64,000 bases of DNA from Burkholderia sp. OK233 (GTDB lineage Bacteria; Pseudomonadota; Gammaproteobacteria; Burkholderiales; Burkholderiaceae), in contig NZ_OCSR01000001.1 in NCBI RefSeq assembly GCF_900230185.1, positions 2,914,001 through 2,978,000 on the forward strand, given 5' to 3'. Each line of letters begins with the position of its first letter. Within the stretch, counting starts at the first letter, position 1. A program made the position numbers and the translations under genes. Positions 33,399-42,872 of this stretch are shown here, one piece after another. The notes beneath the pieces are model-generated. The model did no database searches and was not told where the DNA came from. It was given only the letters and a program-made list of their open reading frames with translations.

Positions 33399-33671
33399 TT
33401 AGCGAGGTGGTTGGCTGAAAAGATCATCGACGATTCTTTGCGCGGCGCTATACCCACCCATCAGGGCGTCGGCCTCCGTGGCGAACGGCCGCCCCCCGGC
33501 ATCACCGAAACGCAATGGTGAAAATAGAGCGACCGCCGTACCCGCCCGAAGAATTCTGACGGTTGACACAAAGCCCGCTCGCCTATCAGGATTGGCGCTC
33601 CGCTGCCAGCTAAAGTCTGATTCGACGTCCACCACGATGGTGAACCCGTGATACTCATATGTACGTGTCAT
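33399..33671 (-). CDS. Small conserved protein, DUF6566-like
   Basis: This is a 90-residue protein, MTRTYEYHGFTIVVDVESDF and then VSTVRILRAGTAVALFSPLR and FATEADALMGGYSAAQRIVD. It shares the N-terminal Y-x-G-(F/W/Y)-x-I strand and C-terminal EA-containing helix with the proteins at 2547 and 28031. ATG 33671 lies 13 bases after the stop of the Nudix gene, so it is the second gene of a two-gene unit. The ribosome-binding site is weak. The function is unknown. Confidence 0.7.
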   Translation of the reverse strand: MTRTYEYHGFTIVVDVESDFSWQRSANPDRRAGFVSTVRILRAGTAVALFSPLRFGDAGGRPFATEADALMGGYSAAQRIVDDLFSQPPR

Positions 33672-33684
33672 GGGTTGCTCGGTC

Positions 33685-34107
33685 TCAGTCCGCGTAAACG
33701 TGCGGATCCCCTTCGGTGACGACTGCGGACGGATTTTTACGACGATTTTCGAAGCGGACAAAGAGATCAACGATCGCGCGAGTGGGTATGCTGGTTGACA
33801 AGGTCGCTATCTTGATCGGGCTGAACCAGTGACATTGTGAGATTTCGTTGCAGGGCTCGGGCGACGCGTCCCGCGCGAGGTCGACGGCGAAAACATGATG
33901 CCGTTTGTTCAGTCCGCCAAACTGGAACAGGTATGTCAACCCGGTCTCAACAAGGTTCGTTTCTTCTTCCAGTTCGCGTCGAGCCGCATCGATGGGTGTT
34001 TCGGACATTTTTATCGTACCGCCGGGTAGCGACCACCGTGAGCGCGCGCGGGCGACCAGAAGCACCTTGCCGTCCCGTACGCATACGATTGTGGATCGAT
34101 CTTTCAT
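33685..34107 (-). CDS. Nudix hydrolase
   Basis: This is a 140-residue Nudix enzyme that hydrolyses a nucleoside diphosphate linked to another group. The Nudix box is present as GGTIKMSETPIDAARRELEE, followed by ET, with the catalytic REL-x-EE core intact; the usual Gly at the end of the box is replaced by Asn. The first strand is STIVCVRDGKVLLVARARSR. The substrate cannot be told from the sequence. It precedes a DUF6566-like gene. Confidence 0.9.
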   Translation of the reverse strand: MKDRSTIVCVRDGKVLLVARARSRWSLPGGTIKMSETPIDAARRELEEETNLVETGLTYLFQFGGLNKRHHVFAVDLARDASPEPCNEISQCHWFSPIKIATLSTSIPTRAIVDLFVRFENRRKNPSAVVTEGDPHVYAD

Positions 34108-34302
34108 GCTCTTCAGTGTAAGAGGTGATGCTTCCGCGTTTAGAACCAGTTGTGAATCAGCTTAGGGCTTTCAGCGTGAAGAATAGCCCACCGAGGGACA
34201 TCCGCACTTGGTGGTTCAAAAATGACAAAAACCCTGGTCGGTTGCGCCCCGAGAAATGCTGTAAGCTGAAAAATCGAAGTGATTATGCCGGAGCGAAACG
34301 AC

Positions 34303-34659
34303 ATGAAAAATCGCTCGCCACTTATCCTCTGCTTGCCGCTCGCGTTGTTCATTGCCGCCTGCTTGCTGTCCCTTCCCACTTTCGTGGTTGCTGTTGTCTG
34401 GATGACGATCGGCGTGATGGCGCTCGGACACCGTACCCTTGAGAGCTTTCCTTCAACCGGTATCCGCCAGGAGTGGCTCCGAGGGTATCGCGCAGCGTTC
34501 GTGTGGTTCTATCACCTGGCGTGGTGGCCCTGGTACATGCGCTCGTCTATCCGAGACATCGCCGGTCAAATCGGAGCGACGCTGCGTCGAGCGAAGAAAT
34601 CGCGGGGTAAAGCGTCGGACAGCCCAACGGACCACCAGTCAAACGGTGATCGTGAGTGA
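34303..34659 (+). CDS. Small inner-membrane protein
   Basis: This is a 118-residue protein with two adjacent hydrophobic helices (LILCLPLALFIAACLLSLPT, FVVAVVWMTIGVMAL), a Trp/Tyr-rich amphipathic segment (AFVWFYHLAWWPWYMRSS) and a basic polar tail. ATG 34303 has GGAG ten bases upstream; in-frame ATGs at 34279 and 34285 are less favoured. It diverges from the Nudix gene. No family is recognised. Confidence 0.6.
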   Translation: MKNRSPLILCLPLALFIAACLLSLPTFVVAVVWMTIGVMALGHRTLESFPSTGIRQEWLRGYRAAFVWFYHLAWWPWYMRSSIRDIAGQIGATLRRAKKSRGKASDSPTDHQSNGDRE

Positions 34660-34738
34660 ACACGCGAGGAGAGAGATGGCGGCGACGCGCCCAAATCTAT
34701 CGTTGTCCGCCGATATGCGGAAAGCTGACATTCACTAA

Positions 34739-36219
34739 TCTTACTGTGTCAATAAAATACGATACCTGGTAGTATGAACTAATAGAGACTACGGGCGATC
34801 GCAATGACAGAAGATATCGACGAGTTTGAAGTGTATCTGAACTATCTGGCACAAGAGTTAGGGCACGCGGATCGCCACGCCGGCCTTAAAGGCTACTGTT
34901 CTGGCCTGGTGCTGCCGCTGTCACGAAAGAGCGTCGAGCCAATGGCCGCGCATATTGATCCGCTCCACGCGAGTGCGAAGCATCAGTCGCTCCACCATTT
35001 TGTTGCCAAGGCAGAGTGGTCCGACAAGGCGATCATGCAGCGGGTGCGCGAGTGGGTGATGCCCGCGCTAGGCGCGCATTCCGCTGAAGAGGCCGGCTAC
35101 TACTGGATTATTGACGACACCGGTTTTCCGAAGAAGGGTCGCCATTCGGTGGGGGTTGCACGCCAGTACTGTGGCCAGCTCGGAAAACAGGACAACTGCC
35201 AGGTCGCAGTGAGTTTGTCGATCGCGACGCAACGCGGCAGCCTGCCTATCGCCTGGCAACTGTATGTTCCCAAGGAATGGATTGACGATCGGGAACGCGC
35301 CCGTCGCGCGGGCATTCCTGACGATCAGGCCTTCGCAACCAAACCACAGATTGCGTTGGCCCAACTGCGCGAAGCGATGGCATCCGGGATTGTGCCGGGT
35401 ATCGTGCTGGCCGATGCAGGATATGGTGATGAGACGGCTTTTAGGGATGGGATAAGCGAGTTGGGTTTGCTATACGCCGTGGGGATTCGCCCGGGCACCT
35501 CAGTATGGGCGCCGGGTACGGCGCCGCTGCCGCCCAAGCCGTGGAGTGGGCATGGCAAGCCACCTACATTGCTGCGTCGTGCGCCAGGCCACGAACCGCA
35601 AACGGTCAAGGCGCTGGCCATGCAATTACCCGCGAACGCCTGGCAAACCGTCACCTGGCGAGAAGGCAGTAACGCGGCACTCTCCTCGCGATTTGCCGCC
35701 GTGCGGGTTCGTCCCGCGCATCGCGACTATTGGAGCAGTACCCAGCGTGCTGAAGAGTGGTTGCTCATTGAATGGCCCGATGGAGATACAGAACCGCTCA
35801 AATACTTTCTCAGTACGGCTCCCGGGGAGGCGACACTTGAACAACTCGTATTCGTGACCAAGATGCGCTGGCGTATCGAACGCGACTATCAGGATCTAAA
35901 GCAGGAGTTCGGACTGGGGCACTACGAAGGGCGCGGCTGGCGCGGTTTTCACCACCACGCCACACTGAGTATCGCCGCATATGGGTTTCTGATGGCCCAG
36001 AGACTCGGGATGGGATCAGGTACCGGCGATAAAAAAAACTTCGCTGAACGCGCGCTGCCTGCGCTTCCCGCGGATTACATCGCACGCGGCAGTCCAGCGC
36101 GCACAACGCCACGTTCCTGATTCCATTACTACCTTGCGTATCTTGCTCGGACTGCGCCTCACGCAACGCTTGCACCATTCATCGAAGCAGTGACCCGCAG
36201 AATATGTGACACAGTAAGA
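34739..36219 (+). mobile_element. IS701-family insertion sequence
   Basis: The element has 13-bp perfect terminal inverted repeats (TCTTACTGTGTCA at 34739-34751, complement at 36207-36219). The flanks are CTAA on the left (34735-34738) and CTAG on the right (36220-36223); both fit the YTAR target rule of IS701 but differ in the last base. On the right it directly abuts the terminal repeat of an IS5-type element. Confidence 0.85.
34804..36193 (+). pseudogene. IS701 transposase with 3' frameshift
   Basis: The main frame (34804-36120, 438 codons) contains the DDE core of IS701/IS4-like transposases: YYWIIDDTGFPKKGRHSVGV, ARQYCGQLGKQDNCQVAVSL, VLADAGYGDE and the Glu region MRWRIERDYQDLKQEFGLGH. 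After about 36080 the family-typical end (RAQRHVPDSITTLRILLGLR) is found in another frame ending at 36193, so a single-base change has frameshifted the last 30 or so residues. The catalytic triad is upstream of it; activity is uncertain. Confidence 0.82.
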
Positions 36220-36232
36220 CTAGCAACCAGTT
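36219..36232. repeat. Solo terminal repeat of the IS5-type element
   Basis: ACTAGCAACCAGTT is identical to the right-end terminal repeat of the IS5-type element at 40653-41826. No other part of that element is present here; the IS701 element begins within or next to it. Confidence 0.75.
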
Positions 36233-36236
36233 GTTA

Positions 36237-37325
36237 TTAAAAGGAATGCTGGATGCTCACATAGGCACCCGACTGCGTATGCCCTGGTAGCGGGTTATCG
36301 GGGTTAGTTGGCGAGTTCGCTTCGAGGCTGAAGTTCGCCGTCGAACTGTTTCGCACGCTTGCCAGCTGGACATCCAGTTGCGTCCGTTTCGAAAGGAAGT
36401 ACGCGGCGCCCACGGTGTACATCGTCGCGTTGCCGCCGCCCCCGTTGGCGTTCACATGGAACACAGCGGCCTTCAGGTCGATCTCCGGTTGCACAATCCA
36501 GTTGACCGCCCCCCACTCCTGCTGAAGGGTAGTCGTACTGCCCGAGTCTGCGTGCAGCGTCTGGAATGCGCCCTGCAGCTTGAACTGGCCGAGGTACAGA
36601 TTGGCGCCGACGAAATATTCCCGCGAGTACTGGAAGATATTGTCGAACTTGCCGTTCGCCGGGTCCCGGATTTCGTCATAAATGCCCCGCACCATCACCC
36701 ACGGCGATGTATACGTGACCTGCAGGCCGGCCATACGGCCCTGGGACGTCGTGCCGTTGCCGTTCCAGTTGGTCGCGTTCGACAGCGCATATTGCCCGTA
36801 TACGTCTATGCCCGCAATCTTGGGCGATTGGTACGAGACCGCGTTGCTCGCCTTGATCCAGCTTCTGCCACGCGTCAGGGAGGTCGATGCCCATGACCCG
36901 AGCAGGTATGGATCGAAGCTGACGATGTTGTTGGCGACGAAGAGTTGGCGCCCGATCTGGAACGCACCGTATTTGTCGTTCGCGAGACCGACGGTGGCCC
37001 ATCGGTTGAACAGTCCGTCGGGCGAGCCCTGTCCGGTGGTGGCAAGAAACGCACTTTCCAGATGGAAGGTAGCCTTTGTTCCTCCGCCGATGTCTTCTGC
37101 GCCGATCATGGCGAAATAGCTTCCGCTCCAGTTGCCGCTTTCGGCGCGCAGGCGTGATGTGGTGCCGCCGGTCGCCGTCGGGATGCCTGACATATACTCG
37201 ATGCCGCTATCGATCCGGCCATAGAGCAGGACGCTGCTTTGTGCATGGGCGGAGATGCTGGCGATCGTGCCGGCCGTGGCCGCGATGCACTGTATTGCGA
37301 GGAATTTTGCTTTACGCATGGTCAT
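36237..37325 (-). CDS. General porin (Burkholderia-type outer-membrane channel)
   Basis: This is a 362-residue Gram-negative porin. A signal peptide (CIAATAGTIASISAHA) precedes QSSVLLYGRIDSGIEYMSG, the typical first strand. Further beta-strand signatures are AMIGAEDIGGGTKATFHLES, TVGLANDKYGAFQIGRQ and the terminal aromatic YVSIQHSF. Start 37325 (or ATG 37319). The stop lies only five bases from the IS5-type solo end. It follows the GH3 glucosidase on the same strand by 23 bases, so uptake of oligosaccharides through the porin after extracellular hydrolysis is plausible. Confidence 0.92.
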   Translation of the reverse strand: MTMRKAKFLAIQCIAATAGTIASISAHAQSSVLLYGRIDSGIEYMSGIPTATGGTTSRLRAESGNWSGSYFAMIGAEDIGGGTKATFHLESAFLATTGQGSPDGLFNRWATVGLANDKYGAFQIGRQLFVANNIVSFDPYLLGSWASTSLTRGRSWIKASNAVSYQSPKIAGIDVYGQYALSNATNWNGNGTTSQGRMAGLQVTYTSPWVMVRGIYDEIRDPANGKFDNIFQYSREYFVGANLYLGQFKLQGAFQTLHADSGSTTTLQQEWGAVNWIVQPEIDLKAAVFHVNANGGGGNATMYTVGAAYFLSKRTQLDVQLASVRNSSTANFSLEANSPTNPDNPLPGHTQSGAYVSIQHSF

Positions 37326-37348
37326 CTCTTGAGTAGCTATCGTCCGAA

Positions 37349-40150
37349 TCAGCCGCGCGGTAGCGGTGCGTTCAATCGCAGATCGCGGGACGAAGCCCCA
37401 ACGAACACCTGACGTCCATCACGCATGGTCACCCAGCCATCCTGCTTCGTGGACCAGTACTGCAGCCGTCGCGGACCAACGTGCAGCACGACCCGCTTAT
37501 GTTCACCAGGCTTCAGAGCGATGCGATCGAAAGCCACCAGCGCACGGACCGGGAACTGGGCGCCCTCGGGTGCATCTTGCGGCGCGCCGAGATAGACCTG
37601 CGGTACTTCGTCCCCCGCCACCGGGCCGGTGTTGCGGATGTCGACGCCGACATCGATCCCGCCGTCCTTCGAATTGCGGACAGTGAGCGACGAATATTTG
37701 AAACTGGTGTAGGAAAGCCCATAGCCGAATGCATACAGGGGCTCTATCTTTTGACTGTCGAACCAGCGATAGCCCACATCGACGCCTTCGGAGAACACGG
37801 TCTTGCCGTTCACACCCTGTCCGGAGCGTTCAGGATGGGCCGGGTCCGTGGCGGCATAGTTCTCGAGGTGGTTGGCCCAGGTGAATGGCAGACGGCCCGC
37901 GGGGCTGCGCTTGCCGAGCAGCACATTCGCCGTCGCCACGCCACCAAGGTCACCCGACCACCACATCTCGACCACGGCGCGCGTCTTGTTCAGCCACGGC
38001 ATTGCGATCGGCTGGCTGGTGTTGAGCACGACGATCGTGTTCGGGTTCACGGCAGCCACGTCGTCGACGAGCTTGTCCTGGTCGGCCGGCAGCTCGAATG
38101 CAGGAGCGCCCCGGCTCCAGAGGAACACCACGGCAGTCTTCGCCTGCTTCGCCGCCGCGATCGCCGCTGCGTGATTGGCCTCGCGTACCTCCGGTGTCAC
38201 CCAGTTAAGCCGGACCTGTTGAGGCTGGTTGGACGTGTCCCCGGATATCGACACAGCGATTTCATGTGCGCCTGCGGTGAGGTCAACGGCTGAGCGCACG
38301 TTGTCCAGACCATCGGTAGTCGGCAAAAGGCTGTCGAGGTTGCCATGTACGGTGTCGCCATGCAGTGCGCCTGTCATCGAGCCGGTGCCGGAGACGCGCT
38401 TGCCGTCGATGAACAACGTGCCACGTGCGCCGAGTATCTGCAGGTAGAGCCAGTACGAACCAGCCGAAGGCACCGTAAGCGTGCCCTTCCAGGTGACGTT
38501 GCCGTTTGCAGGCAACGCATTGCCGCCCCGGGTGGTGAAGTCGATGGACGGGTCGATCGTTGTGCCAGTATTGTCGGCGACCGTGCGAGCGAGGCCCGGC
38601 TGGCCGTTGTGAGACAGCAGGGATGCGGGGATCGGCGAGCCCGTCATGTCGTCGTCGACGGCATACGTGATGTTTGTGCCGGGCACATTCGCCGCCAGTT
38701 TTCTGATCGCGTCAAGCGGGCCGACCTGATTCGCAGAAATGCCGACCGAACGCTCGCCCGCCTTGCCGATCGCGACGACCTGTCCCGCGCCCGGGCCGAT
38801 CAGCGCGAGCGATTGCAGGTCGCTTGCCTTCAGCGGCAAAGCGCCGTTCTCGTCGCGCAGCAGTACCGCGGAATCCTCGCTGGTTTTCTGAATGACAGCG
38901 TTGACTCGCAGATCCGCGGCTTTCTGCGCGTTATCGCGGGCTCTGGCGTGCACGCCACCGAGGTAGCCGAACCGATCCATCTGGTTCAGCACGTGCCCCG
39001 CCGCCCGCGTGATCATCGCCTCGTCGGCCGTGCCGTCTTTCATCGCGTTCCAGAGGTTCTGCGGATCAGGATCAGCCGGGAACTCGGCCGCCCACTTCAC
39101 GGGAGGGTGCTTCGGTTCCTCCGGGATGCTTCCTTCGAACAGCGCTGCCAGCACGCCGAACTTCGGGTCCATCGCGGCCTGTTTTCCACTGGCGATGTCG
39201 AAGTAGGAGTTCATCATGCCGGCGAACGGGCTCGACGCGGGCACGATACCGGGCATCTCCATGTCGAGGCCGTTTTTCAGGTAGTCGTTGCCGTGCACGG
39301 CGCCCCAGTCGGAGGTGACGAAGCCCTTGAAGCCCATTTCCTGCTTCAGCACCTTGTTAAGCACCGCGTTGTTGCCGCATGCAAACGCGCCATTGATCTT
39401 GTTGTAGGAGCACATGATCGACGAGACGCCAACCTTGATGGCGTCGGCAAACGGGGCGAGATAGACCTCGTGCAGCGCCTGTGCGCCGATGGTCACGTCG
39501 TGTGCGTTGGTGTCGAAGCCGACGAAGTGTTTCGCCTGAGCCATTACGCCCCGGTCCTGGATCCCGCTGATTTGTGCGGCGCCGATCGCACCGGTGAGGA
39601 CGGGATCCTCACCGTAGGTGTTGTAGCCGCGCCGGAACGTCACGTCGCGGTCGATATTGATGAACGGTTCGAGTACCACGTCGATGCCGAGGCGCCTCGC
39701 TTCCTGCGCGATGACTTCGCCATTTTTGCGAGCGTCGCTTTTATTGAAGGTGGCCGCAAGGCCCATGGTCGCGGTCAGCGCGGGCGAGGGAGTGCGGGTC
39801 AGGATGCCCGGGGGGCCATCGGCGAGACGCAGCGGTGGAATGCCGAGGCGCGGCACGCCCGGCAGATAGCCGGCCTGTCCCTGGTTCGTTGCCGCCGGCT
39901 CTGCGATACCGCGAATCATGGCAATCTTCTCGCCCAGCGTCATCTGCTGGAGCAATGCGTCGACCTTCGGATTGCTGGTGCCGGAAAGCGATGTTGCGTC
40001 GGTGGCTGCGACACAAAAGGACGAGGCCAGCAACATACCTGCTACGACCACGGAAGTCTTGAGTTTGCTTACTTTCCTTACACGAGATATTTTAATATAC
40101 TTAGGCATACGAAATACTTCGTCCTGTACATCGATTTTCGGGTGGGTCAT
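37349..40150 (-). CDS. Glycoside hydrolase family 3 beta-glucosidase with PA14 insert
   Basis: This is a 933-residue exported GH3 enzyme. It has a signal peptide (SVVVAGMLLASSFCVAA), the N-terminal TIM barrel with QMTLGEKIAMIRG, LRLADGPPGI, GVMAQAKHFVGFDTNAHD and the nucleophile Asp281 in GFVTSDWGAVHG, then the alpha/beta domain with SAVLLRDENGALPL. A PA14-like carbohydrate-binding insert lies around 515-640 (WLYLQILGARGTLFIDGKRV) and a fibronectin-like end at LVAFDRIALKPGEHKRVVLH. This is the layout of fungal/BglX-like PA14-containing glucosidases. Starts at 40150 or 40108 both look possible; the latter gives a better signal peptide. It forms a unit with the porin. Confidence 0.9.
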   Translation of the reverse strand: MTHPKIDVQDEVFRMPKYIKISRVRKVSKLKTSVVVAGMLLASSFCVAATDATSLSGTSNPKVDALLQQMTLGEKIAMIRGIAEPAATNQGQAGYLPGVPRLGIPPLRLADGPPGILTRTPSPALTATMGLAATFNKSDARKNGEVIAQEARRLGIDVVLEPFINIDRDVTFRRGYNTYGEDPVLTGAIGAAQISGIQDRGVMAQAKHFVGFDTNAHDVTIGAQALHEVYLAPFADAIKVGVSSIMCSYNKINGAFACGNNAVLNKVLKQEMGFKGFVTSDWGAVHGNDYLKNGLDMEMPGIVPASSPFAGMMNSYFDIASGKQAAMDPKFGVLAALFEGSIPEEPKHPPVKWAAEFPADPDPQNLWNAMKDGTADEAMITRAAGHVLNQMDRFGYLGGVHARARDNAQKAADLRVNAVIQKTSEDSAVLLRDENGALPLKASDLQSLALIGPGAGQVVAIGKAGERSVGISANQVGPLDAIRKLAANVPGTNITYAVDDDMTGSPIPASLLSHNGQPGLARTVADNTGTTIDPSIDFTTRGGNALPANGNVTWKGTLTVPSAGSYWLYLQILGARGTLFIDGKRVSGTGSMTGALHGDTVHGNLDSLLPTTDGLDNVRSAVDLTAGAHEIAVSISGDTSNQPQQVRLNWVTPEVREANHAAAIAAAKQAKTAVVFLWSRGAPAFELPADQDKLVDDVAAVNPNTIVVLNTSQPIAMPWLNKTRAVVEMWWSGDLGGVATANVLLGKRSPAGRLPFTWANHLENYAATDPAHPERSGQGVNGKTVFSEGVDVGYRWFDSQKIEPLYAFGYGLSYTSFKYSSLTVRNSKDGGIDVGVDIRNTGPVAGDEVPQVYLGAPQDAPEGAQFPVRALVAFDRIALKPGEHKRVVLHVGPRRLQYWSTKQDGWVTMRDGRQVFVGASSRDLRLNAPLPRG

Positions 40151-40652
40151 TGCGGCTTCCAGTGAATTGGGAGGGGTTCTGGGCGGCTACATGTGAAGGT
40201 AACGGTCCGCCTTGGAGTCTCGAGGCAGAGGCGCGTCGAATTTGGACGCGGATGCTGGTGGGACGGCACTCCTGATGGCGAACATAGGGGTGTCTCCTTG
40301 TAAGGTACTCATGCTGCGGAGTCTAGAAGTGCCAAAATTCGTGAACAATTGGGGGGGCGGCCAGATCGTCTAGGTAGCACGCGGGGAAAGAGTAAAGAAT
40401 TCTTTATGTGTGTCCGACTCGTGCATGCTGTCAACTCGCTGACATCTCGCGACGCGCTTATTGGCATGGGAGTGACGGGGATTATTGGTTGCTATTGGGG
40501 ACTATAGAAAGCCAAATAGTGGCGGCCCTTCGCCGTGGCGCCTGTACCGGGCACTTTGGACCCCAGAAGGGGGGAGCCGCAATTTTTGACGGTATATTTT
40601 CGGCAACCGGGTTGAGGTGTGGTGCGATACCGTCAGCCGGATCCGGACGGTC
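40151..40652. other. Upstream region of the glucosidase, no gene
   Basis: This holds the promoter side of the GH3 gene; no operator is obvious. An A-rich stretch with AAAGAGTAAAGAATTCTTTA near 40388-40406 contains AAAGAATTCTTT, a possible regulator site. The IS5-type element starts at 40653. Confidence 0.45.
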
Positions 40653-41826
40653 AACTGGTTGCTAGTTTTTCGAGGTCATCGAATTTGTCTGTGATCCGCG
40701 CCGGGACTGGATTTGTGATAGGCGAAGGCAGATCGGTTAGAGTCCAGATGTTTGGACTCAGCGAATGACGGGTAACCCATGCTGGCAAGCGATTCCGACG
40801 AAATTGAGCGAAGCGCAGTTCGAAGAATTTCTCTTGCCACACCTGAGTCGTGGCCGACGCGGACCGGCACCCACACTGTCGTTGCACAAGATCTTCGACT
40901 ACATCCTGCAAATACTGTACATGGGCTGCCAATGGAAGATGCTGCCGATCGAAAGGAATGCAAAAGCTCTGCCTGAAATCCACCACACGCGTATCTACCG
41001 GATGATGCGGCGCTGGCAGGCTGATGGCAGCATCGACCGGATCTTTGCGGGCACGGTACATAAACTTCATCAGGACCAGCTCCTCGACCTTTCCGTCATC
41101 CACGGCGACGGCACGACGACTGCAGCGAAGAAAGGCGGCGACAACCTCGGGTATAGCGGACACAAGCATCTCAAGGGTTGCAAGGTCGTCGCCTTCTGCG
41201 ACCGCGACTGCAACATCATCGCGCCGTTCGTGACGGCGCCGGGCAACCGCAACGAATCACCGCTGTTGCGCGACGCGCTGCCCAGACTAACCGAAATGGC
41301 CCGCGCCATTGGCGCGGACCTGCAAGGTTTAACCCTCAGTCTGGACGGCGTCTACGATTGCCGGCCCAACCGCAAGGCGATCTTCAATCGCGGCATGACC
41401 CCGAACATCCCCGAGAACCCGCGTGGGCGAAAAACACCGAAGCGGGGCCGCAAGCAGCGCTTTGATCCGGCGATCTTCGAGGAGCGCTTCAGGACCATCG
41501 AACGCGTCTTTGCCTGGGAAGATAAGTTCCGCCGTCTGCTGCTGCGCTTCGAACGCATCAGTGACGTGCACTACGCGTTAAAGACGCTCGCGTATACGAT
41601 GATCAATCTGCGGCACTACTGCCGAAACTGATCTCACGCCAAAGCCTTGCGTAACATCGTCGGCGCTCTGCTCAGCGTCGCGATTGTGCTCGACCTCCTG
41701 ATGCCTTCATCTTCGCATACCGACACATATCGTCGCATCTTCAGCATGCCGTACCCGATATGGATTTGCGCCTCCGGTTTGTTCGACCGCTCTGTACAAA
41801 ATCAGCGGCAAAACTAGCAACCAGTT
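40653..41826 (+). mobile_element. IS5-family insertion sequence with 17-bp ends
   Basis: The terminal inverted repeats are AACTGGTTGCTAGTTTT (40653-40669) and its complement (41810-41826), flanked by GTC on both sides (40650-40652 and 41827-41829), a three-base target duplication. Length is 1174 bp. It lies between the GH3 unit and the LysR operon. Confidence 0.85.
40765..41631 (+). CDS. IS5-family transposase
   Basis: This is a 288-residue DDE transposase: N-terminal FLLPHLSRGRRGPAPTLSLH and YILQILYMGCQWKMLP, first Asp in DLSVIHGDGTTTAAKKGGDN, second Asp in SLDGVYDCRPNRKAIFNRG and the Glu in FEERFRTIERVFAWEDKFRR, followed by LLRFERISDVHYALKTLAYT. The frame is complete and the element's ends are intact, so it is probably functional. 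The start at ATG 40765 is the first in frame. Confidence 0.88.
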   Translation: MTGNPCWQAIPTKLSEAQFEEFLLPHLSRGRRGPAPTLSLHKIFDYILQILYMGCQWKMLPIERNAKALPEIHHTRIYRMMRRWQADGSIDRIFAGTVHKLHQDQLLDLSVIHGDGTTTAAKKGGDNLGYSGHKHLKGCKVVAFCDRDCNIIAPFVTAPGNRNESPLLRDALPRLTEMARAIGADLQGLTLSLDGVYDCRPNRKAIFNRGMTPNIPENPRGRKTPKRGRKQRFDPAIFEERFRTIERVFAWEDKFRRLLLRFERISDVHYALKTLAYTMINLRHYCRN

Positions 41827-41845
41827 GTCAGTTTGACACCAGTGC

Positions 41846-42745
41846 TTAGTTGGACGGTCGATGAAAATCGCAGGTGCTTTTGATCAATGCGGCGATCTTC
41901 GACATCGGGTCGTTCTGTCCACCTCGATAGGTCGCGTAGTACTTGATTTGCGGCAGGTCCTGGTCGATATCGAGCACCACAAGCACCCCTTTCGAAATTT
42001 CCTCACGAAAGAATTCCGTCGGTAGCACGCTGACGCCGAGGCCTGCGATTGTCAATTGCCCGAGCACTGGGAGGCTGTTCGAGCGGGTGGCTAAACGGGC
42101 CGAGACGCCGTGCTTCCTCAACCACGCTTCATGAATGCGCGAGGTGACCGACGACGCGGTTTGCAACAGCAGCGGATGATCGGACAGTTCGCTCGGCTCG
42201 ATGCGACGGCCACGGCCAAAGCGCGAGGGACTGGCAACCCACGCGGTCTTCAGCGTACCGACGGCGATGCTGCGATAGCTGCCAGGCCAGAAACTGCCTT
42301 CCGGAATCACCGCAATATCCAATGCGTTGTCGTCGAGATGCTCGATCAGTGTGACGCTCGAGTTCACTTCCGGATCGACCGTCAGACGTGGGTAGCGTTC
42401 GCGCGCAAGTTCAATGAAACGCTGCAACCACGTTAGTGCCGAGATTTCGGTCACGCCGATGCGTAGCCGTCCGGAGAACGGGTCGGGATCGAGTACTTCG
42501 TCGTGGATGCGCCCGAGCAGACCGACGACCTGCTCGGCAAGCGGCAACAGCGCGCGGCCTTTTGCGGTCAACGCGGGCCGCTTCTGACTGCGGTCGAACA
42601 GGGCGACCGACAAGGCCGTCTCCAACTCGGCAACCCGCTTCGAGATGGCCGACTGCGTGGTGTGCAGGCTCTCCGACGCAGCGCTGAAGCTACCCAGACG
42701 TACGGTGGACAGGAAGGCTTCGAGCTGTTTGACGGTTGGATACAT
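41846..42745 (-). CDS. LysR-family transcriptional regulator
   Basis: This is a 299-residue LysR regulator. The winged helix-turn-helix is TVRLGSFSAASESLHTTQSA followed by ISKRVAELE, and the co-inducer domain carries GRLRIGVTEISALTWLQRF and GLGVSVLPTEFF. ATG 42745 has AGGAAG upstream; the frame extends further but without similarity. It diverges from the RraA-aminotransferase-ABC operon across 127 bases that contain a TTCT-N10-AGAA site, so it is probably the activator of that operon, with an amino or keto acid as co-inducer. Confidence 0.92.
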   Translation of the reverse strand: MYPTVKQLEAFLSTVRLGSFSAASESLHTTQSAISKRVAELETALSVALFDRSQKRPALTAKGRALLPLAEQVVGLLGRIHDEVLDPDPFSGRLRIGVTEISALTWLQRFIELARERYPRLTVDPEVNSSVTLIEHLDDNALDIAVIPEGSFWPGSYRSIAVGTLKTAWVASPSRFGRGRRIEPSELSDHPLLLQTASSVTSRIHEAWLRKHGVSARLATRSNSLPVLGQLTIAGLGVSVLPTEFFREEISKGVLVVLDIDQDLPQIKYYATYRGGQNDPMSKIAALIKSTCDFHRPSN

Positions 42746-42765
42746 CGCATCTTCCTGGAATTTAA

Positions 42766-42783
42766 TTCTTGGTACGTTGAGAA
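42766..42783. promoter_or_regulatory. Putative LysR-type binding site
   Basis: TTCTTGGTACGTTGAGAA has inverted ends TTCT/AGAA in the divergent gap. It fits the dyad pattern of LysR sites, but the match is short. Confidence 0.3.
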
Positions 42784-42872
42784 AATTTATCGCTTTTTCG
42801 CATTTTTGTCGAAGCCTAAACTGCTCCTCGATGACGGTGAAGGGCAAATCACCTACCTACCAGGAGACGGAT

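Noticed and set aside
38345..40165. 606-codon open frame on the plus strand
   Set aside because: It is the antisense shadow of the GH3 glucosidase, which has all catalytic motifs on the other strand.
40388..40406. AAAGAATTCTTT palindrome as glucosidase operator
   Set aside because: Only a short AT palindrome about 240 bases from the gene with no partner site.
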